Part shown: piece by piece, positions 15,267 through 18,289 of the stretch | Position numbering within the stretch: the first letter of the stretch is position 1 | Layout: each line of letters opens with the position of its first letter | Assembly: GCA_913041025.1 (NCBI GenBank) | Contig: CAJWGQ010000035.1 | Coordinates: 1-18,289, forward strand | Source: an uncultured Gammaproteobacteria bacterium | Lineage (GTDB): Bacteria; Pseudomonadota; Gammaproteobacteria; Pseudomonadales; Azotimanducaceae_A | DNA length: 18,289 nt | Direction of reading: 5' to 3' | The notes under the pieces: model-generated | What the model was told of the DNA's origin: nothing | Database searches by the model: none | Seen by the model: only the letters and a program-made list of their open reading frames with translations | Program-made: the position numbers and the translations under genes

Positions 15267-17180
15267 TCAAGGTCTAATACCTTTGAATAAATCATCGAAA
15301 CTTTGATGATTGGTTGATTCGATTTCGACCTCGTAGATGGAATTGTACTTGCTCTCAGAAAGTTCCTCGGCGTCGTCTTGTGTTCTCAAAACGGTCGGAC
15401 GCAGGAAAACCAGAAGATTCGTTTTGACTTGTTGTTTCCCTCTAGCTTTGAAGAGATTGCCAAATAGAGGAATGTCCCCAACGAAAGGAACCCGGTTGTT
15501 TGACATATTGATGTCATCCTGAATTAGGCCGCCGAGCACGATGGTCTGTCGATCTTCCGCTAAAATAGTGGTTTCGATTGTTCTTTTCGAAGTAACGACA
15601 TCGGCAAAGGCATTTCCACCAACAGGAGTGTTGATGACATTGGTAATTTGTTGAGCTACCTCGAGCCGCACTTCTGAACCATTATGCACATGCGGTGTTA
15701 CGGTGAGTTCCACTCCGACATCTTCTCGTTGGACTGTATTAAATGGATTGCTAGTTCCATCGCCGGTAGTTGTAAAAGAACCTGTTCTAAAAGGGACTTC
15801 TCTACCCACTAGGATTCTTGCTTCCTGGTTATCTAATGTAAGTATGCTAGGAGTTGAAAGTAAATTCGCGTCGGAGTTCGTTGCTAGCGCGCTAACGACA
15901 GCTCCAAAGGATATCGCATTTCTATCGATCTTTGCAGCAGCTAGAGTTGGTGAGGAAACGCTCGCTAATCCAGATAAAACGTTTACCTGATCGGACTCGC
16001 CTTCGGGAAGTAATCCGCCTATAAGTGAGCCTATTACACCCTCCAAACTGGTGGATATCAGTGGAATGCTACCCTCTCGAGCATCTGCTCCAGCCATCTC
16101 GATGCCTATTTTTTTACTTTCATCTATTGAAACTTCGACTATGGCAGCTTCTATCAAAACTTGAGGCCTGCGAATATCGAGTTTCTCCACAATGTCCATG
16201 ATCTCGCCCATAGTGCCCGGGTCAGTTCTCACAACGACCGCGTTTAATGAAGGGTCAGCCTGTATGATTGTTTCTTCTGATTGCTGTTCAGATTCCTCGG
16301 TTTTGCGTCTTCCAGTAATTAAAGCATTCAAAATATTGGCCGCTTCGGTCGCATCCGCATACTTCAATATGATGACCTGAGTAGAGTCAGCAGTCGTTGT
16401 AGGTTTATCCAGCTTCTCGACCAGCCTAAGGACTTCTGTTAGGGGACGTTTATTGCCTTTCATTACTAGGGAGTTGTTTCGCTCATTGGCAATGATCTGG
16501 ACTTTTTGCGGGCCTGTTGCTCCTTTGCCTATTTGTTCTGGAGCTAACTTTTCCAGCAAGGCAACGACATTGCTTACCCAAGCTTCTTTGAGAGGTAACA
16601 TCACTACGTCTTCTTCGTCTGCGACGTCAATTTCTTTAACCAGCTTTTTGAGTCTCGCGACGTTATCTGCATGATCACTGATAATCAGTATGTTGGACTT
16701 TACGACTGCTCCGATGTGTCCATATTGAGGAATGAGAGGTCTCAAGATTTTGACGAGCTCCGTAGCTTCTACATTTTGGGCCCGAATGACTCTCGTGACC
16801 AGGCCTTCGGGTGCTAGTGACTCTAAATCGCCACTCAGACCGGGTGCCTGCTTCCCGGTAGCACTCTGCTGAATTTTGACTAGATTCCCTGAGAGGACGG
16901 CTGTGTAATTTTGTAAGCGAAGGACGCTAAGAAAGAGCTCGTAAACGCCATCTTTGTCGAGTGGCGCATCAGAGATAACAGTGACTTGTCCTCGCAGCTT
17001 GGGGTCAACGACAAAGGTCTTGCCCGTGATGCTTGAAATTTGGTTGATAAACTGATGGATATCAATATTTTTGGCTGTGTTGATTTTCCATGTAGCCTCT
17101 TGTGATTGGGCTTGTGTTGAAAAAGTGAAGCACGCGGTAAGCGTGAAGATTAAGATAGAAAGGTGAATTTTGTATTGCAT
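15267..17180 (-). CDS. gspD: type II secretion system outer-membrane secretin GspD
   Basis: GspD forms the multimeric outer-membrane channel through which folded periplasmic proteins leave the cell. The 637 residues start with a signal peptide (hydrophobic core 7-20, cleavage near STQA-QS). A TonB-like N0 domain (about 30-105) precedes three N-domains (about 127-187, 192-257 and 267-337) and the secretin domain (about 400-600). The secretin part contains VGREVPFRTGSFT (458-470), GVELTVTPHV and the signature VPFVGDIPLFGNLF (564-577). The first N-domain starts VTRVIRAQNVEATELVKILRP, and N3 carries a polar, acidic loop (RRKTEESEQQSEE). The length and N0-N3 layout fit GspD better than PilQ or a type III secretin. 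The ATG lies 12 bases after the gspC stop. The hydrophobic tail beyond about 600 is short, consistent with a modest S-domain. Confidence 0.96.
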   Translation of the reverse strand: MQYKIHLSILIFTLTACFTFSTQAQSQEATWKINTAKNIDIHQFINQISSITGKTFVVDPKLRGQVTVISDAPLDKDGVYELFLSVLRLQNYTAVLSGNLVKIQQSATGKQAPGLSGDLESLAPEGLVTRVIRAQNVEATELVKILRPLIPQYGHIGAVVKSNILIISDHADNVARLKKLVKEIDVADEEDVVMLPLKEAWVSNVVALLEKLAPEQIGKGATGPQKVQIIANERNNSLVMKGNKRPLTEVLRLVEKLDKPTTTADSTQVIILKYADATEAANILNALITGRRKTEESEQQSEETIIQADPSLNAVVVRTDPGTMGEIMDIVEKLDIRRPQVLIEAAIVEVSIDESKKIGIEMAGADAREGSIPLISTSLEGVIGSLIGGLLPEGESDQVNVLSGLASVSSPTLAAAKIDRNAISFGAVVSALATNSDANLLSTPSILTLDNQEARILVGREVPFRTGSFTTTGDGTSNPFNTVQREDVGVELTVTPHVHNGSEVRLEVAQQITNVINTPVGGNAFADVVTSKRTIETTILAEDRQTIVLGGLIQDDINMSNNRVPFVGDIPLFGNLFKARGKQQVKTNLLVFLRPTVLRTQDDAEELSESKYNSIYEVEIESTNHQSFDDLFKGIRP

Positions 17181-17192
17181 GAATTTTTAGAA

Positions 17193-18125
17193 CTATCGAG
17201 GAATTGATGCGGTGATGACGAATCTGCGGGTTCCTCTTTGGACCTCTATTCTAGCAGAGCCTTCAGCCATTAAGGTTTGAATCATTTGTTTGTTTCTGCC
17301 TACTTGGTTTGTAGGTTTTCCGTTCACCGACAGTATAATGTCTCCTTGTTGGAGGCCTGTTTGCCTCAAATAAGTGCTGTTTATGCTTTCGTCTACAATC
17401 ATACCCCCTTGCTTATTGAAGGAAAGATTTTCCTGAGCCTTAACTGCGGCTATAACCTCGTTTGAATTTGATGACTTAATGTCCGAGTTCCGCTGTATGT
17501 CTTTAACACTGTTTGGGAAACGGCCTGAGGGTATCTGATTTAATTTAGAGGCTGTTACTGGTTCTTGATTAATCGCTAGGTTCTCGACTCGCTGATTTGT
17601 TCTTTTTTTTGTTTGAGTGGTTTTAAGACTCTTGAACGAACCCTTTACTTCTGGAAAAGACAATTCTTCTCGGTTACCTGCACGAATGAATATCACTTTA
17701 TTCTTTAAAATTTCGATAAGCGTCGCGTTACCAGGCAGCGTGTCTTGGATTCTATACCTTTTGGGCGGTTGGTCCCGCTGAGAAATTATGGCAGCAGAAC
17801 GCTCACTCGACTCGCTTGCAAAGACTGAAAGTAGAGTGAGCGGTAATTGAGTTTTTGTTGCGGGCTTTGAGTAATCCGTGGTTTCTCTTATGCCTTTATC
17901 AGAAGTACCAAAAAGGTTTCTGTTAATTAATTGGTTGATATTGATAGAGTGTTCGTTAGCGAGCTGGCCCTCTTTTGCCCTAGAGGCAGTTGTATCCGAT
18001 GTCATGTTTGGTGGCTCGATAAGCGTCCAAACTGTGTCGACAACAAACAGAGCGGTTAGGCAGATTAGGAAGTACTTCAAACTAAGATAGATCTTCGGCT
18101 TCATCTTATTAATTGTTATTTCCAT
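17193..18125 (-). CDS. gspC: type II secretion system protein GspC
   Basis: GspC is an inner-membrane protein that links the cytoplasmic-side platform to the GspD secretin. From ATG 18125 it has 310 residues. One membrane segment (about 13-33) is followed by a periplasmic linker with INRNLFG (67-73), typical of GspC. The homology region (about 91-158) includes LPLTLLSVFAS and AAIISQRD. A polar, low-complexity linker (about 165-225) leads to a C-terminal PDZ-like domain (about 228-305) with LRQTGLQQGDIILSVNGKPT. The frame is open back to TTG 18146, adding MSKPDDK; GGA 7 bases before ATG 18125 makes that start a little better, but the choice is open. gspD follows after 12 bases. The rest of the gsp genes are not downstream, where plsB sits instead. 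Confidence 0.92.
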   Translation of the reverse strand: MEITINKMKPKIYLSLKYFLICLTALFVVDTVWTLIEPPNMTSDTTASRAKEGQLANEHSININQLINRNLFGTSDKGIRETTDYSKPATKTQLPLTLLSVFASESSERSAAIISQRDQPPKRYRIQDTLPGNATLIEILKNKVIFIRAGNREELSFPEVKGSFKSLKTTQTKKRTNQRVENLAINQEPVTASKLNQIPSGRFPNSVKDIQRNSDIKSSNSNEVIAAVKAQENLSFNKQGGMIVDESINSTYLRQTGLQQGDIILSVNGKPTNQVGRNKQMIQTLMAEGSARIEVQRGTRRFVITASIPR

Positions 18126-18239
18126 TTTATCGTCCGGTTTCGACAAACGTGTTCACGATTTAGCGAAGTGAGTATGCGCGTCATTCTAATTCAAATGCCG
18201 CGACTTAATATAAATAATTTACCGTTGATAGGGTCTTAA
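18126..18239. other. intergenic leader upstream of gspC
   Basis: About 110 bases of AT-rich sequence before gspC. Read on the minus strand it has TTGAAT and TATATT-like elements, but none at the spacing of a convincing sigma-70 promoter. No terminator hairpin, operator repeat or RNA gene is recognised. A promoter for gspCD-plsB would be expected here or beyond the window edge. Confidence 0.4.
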
Positions 18240-18289
18240 TTAGAAAATATATTCTTCCAACTCAAGAACGATCTGTTCCTCGGAGTCTG
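18240..18289 (-). CDS. possible 3' end of an unidentified minus-strand gene
   Basis: On the minus strand the edge sequence reads as 15 open codons ending DSEEQIVLELEEYIF and a TAA at 18242-18240. The acidic, helix-like composition resembles a protein tail, and this frame would place another gene directly upstream of gspC. Fifteen open codons occur by chance about half the time, so the evidence is weak. The family is not recognised. Confidence 0.25.
   Translation of the reverse strand, partial: DSEEQIVLELEEYIF

Overview
The window looks like a housekeeping stretch of a gammaproteobacterial chromosome. The evidence is gene content and order: nadB faces an rseC-mucD-lepA-lepB-rnc-era-recO run, followed by adk, tsaB, rsmJ and plsB, with a type II secretion gspC-gspD pair at the far end. 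All of these are typical of Gammaproteobacteria, and the adk/tsaB/rsmJ/plsB grouping recalls Pseudomonas-like genomes. The DNA looks moderately AT-leaning by eye (not computed). Genes are tightly packed and often start at TTG or GTG. I see no IS element, CRISPR array, tRNA, rRNA, phage gene or clear rho-independent terminator.

Layout. (1) Positions 1-1188, minus: 5' two thirds of nadB. (2) 1189-1407: intergenic gap with a possible nadB -10 box and a 28-codon mini-ORF coupled to rseC. The usual rpoE-rseA-rseB genes are not here. (3) 1408-10240, plus: rseC, mucD, lepA, lepB, rnc, era, recO, rlmD, adk. Gaps are short or negative and the run is probably co-transcribed in large part. It covers envelope quality control, translation and ribosome biogenesis, signal peptide processing, RNA processing, recombination, rRNA methylation and nucleotide balance. 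(4) 10247-11506, minus: moeA (molybdenum cofactor), convergent with adk. (5) 11496-12933, plus: tsaB (tRNA t6A) and rsmJ (16S rRNA methylation). The tsaB and moeA 5' ends overlap head to head. (6) 12912-18125, minus: gspC, gspD, plsB in transcription order, so two type II secretion envelope genes lead into the first acyltransferase of phospholipid synthesis. (7) 18126-18289: mostly non-coding, with a possible 3' end of another minus-strand gene at the edge.

I find no evidence of an undescribed multi-gene system. The points most worth a second look are the absent rpoE-rseAB block with a possible remnant, the overlapping divergent starts of moeA and tsaB, an intact-looking second HX4D motif in the N-terminal part of PlsB, the heavy use of TTG/GTG starts, and the gspCD-plsB arrangement.
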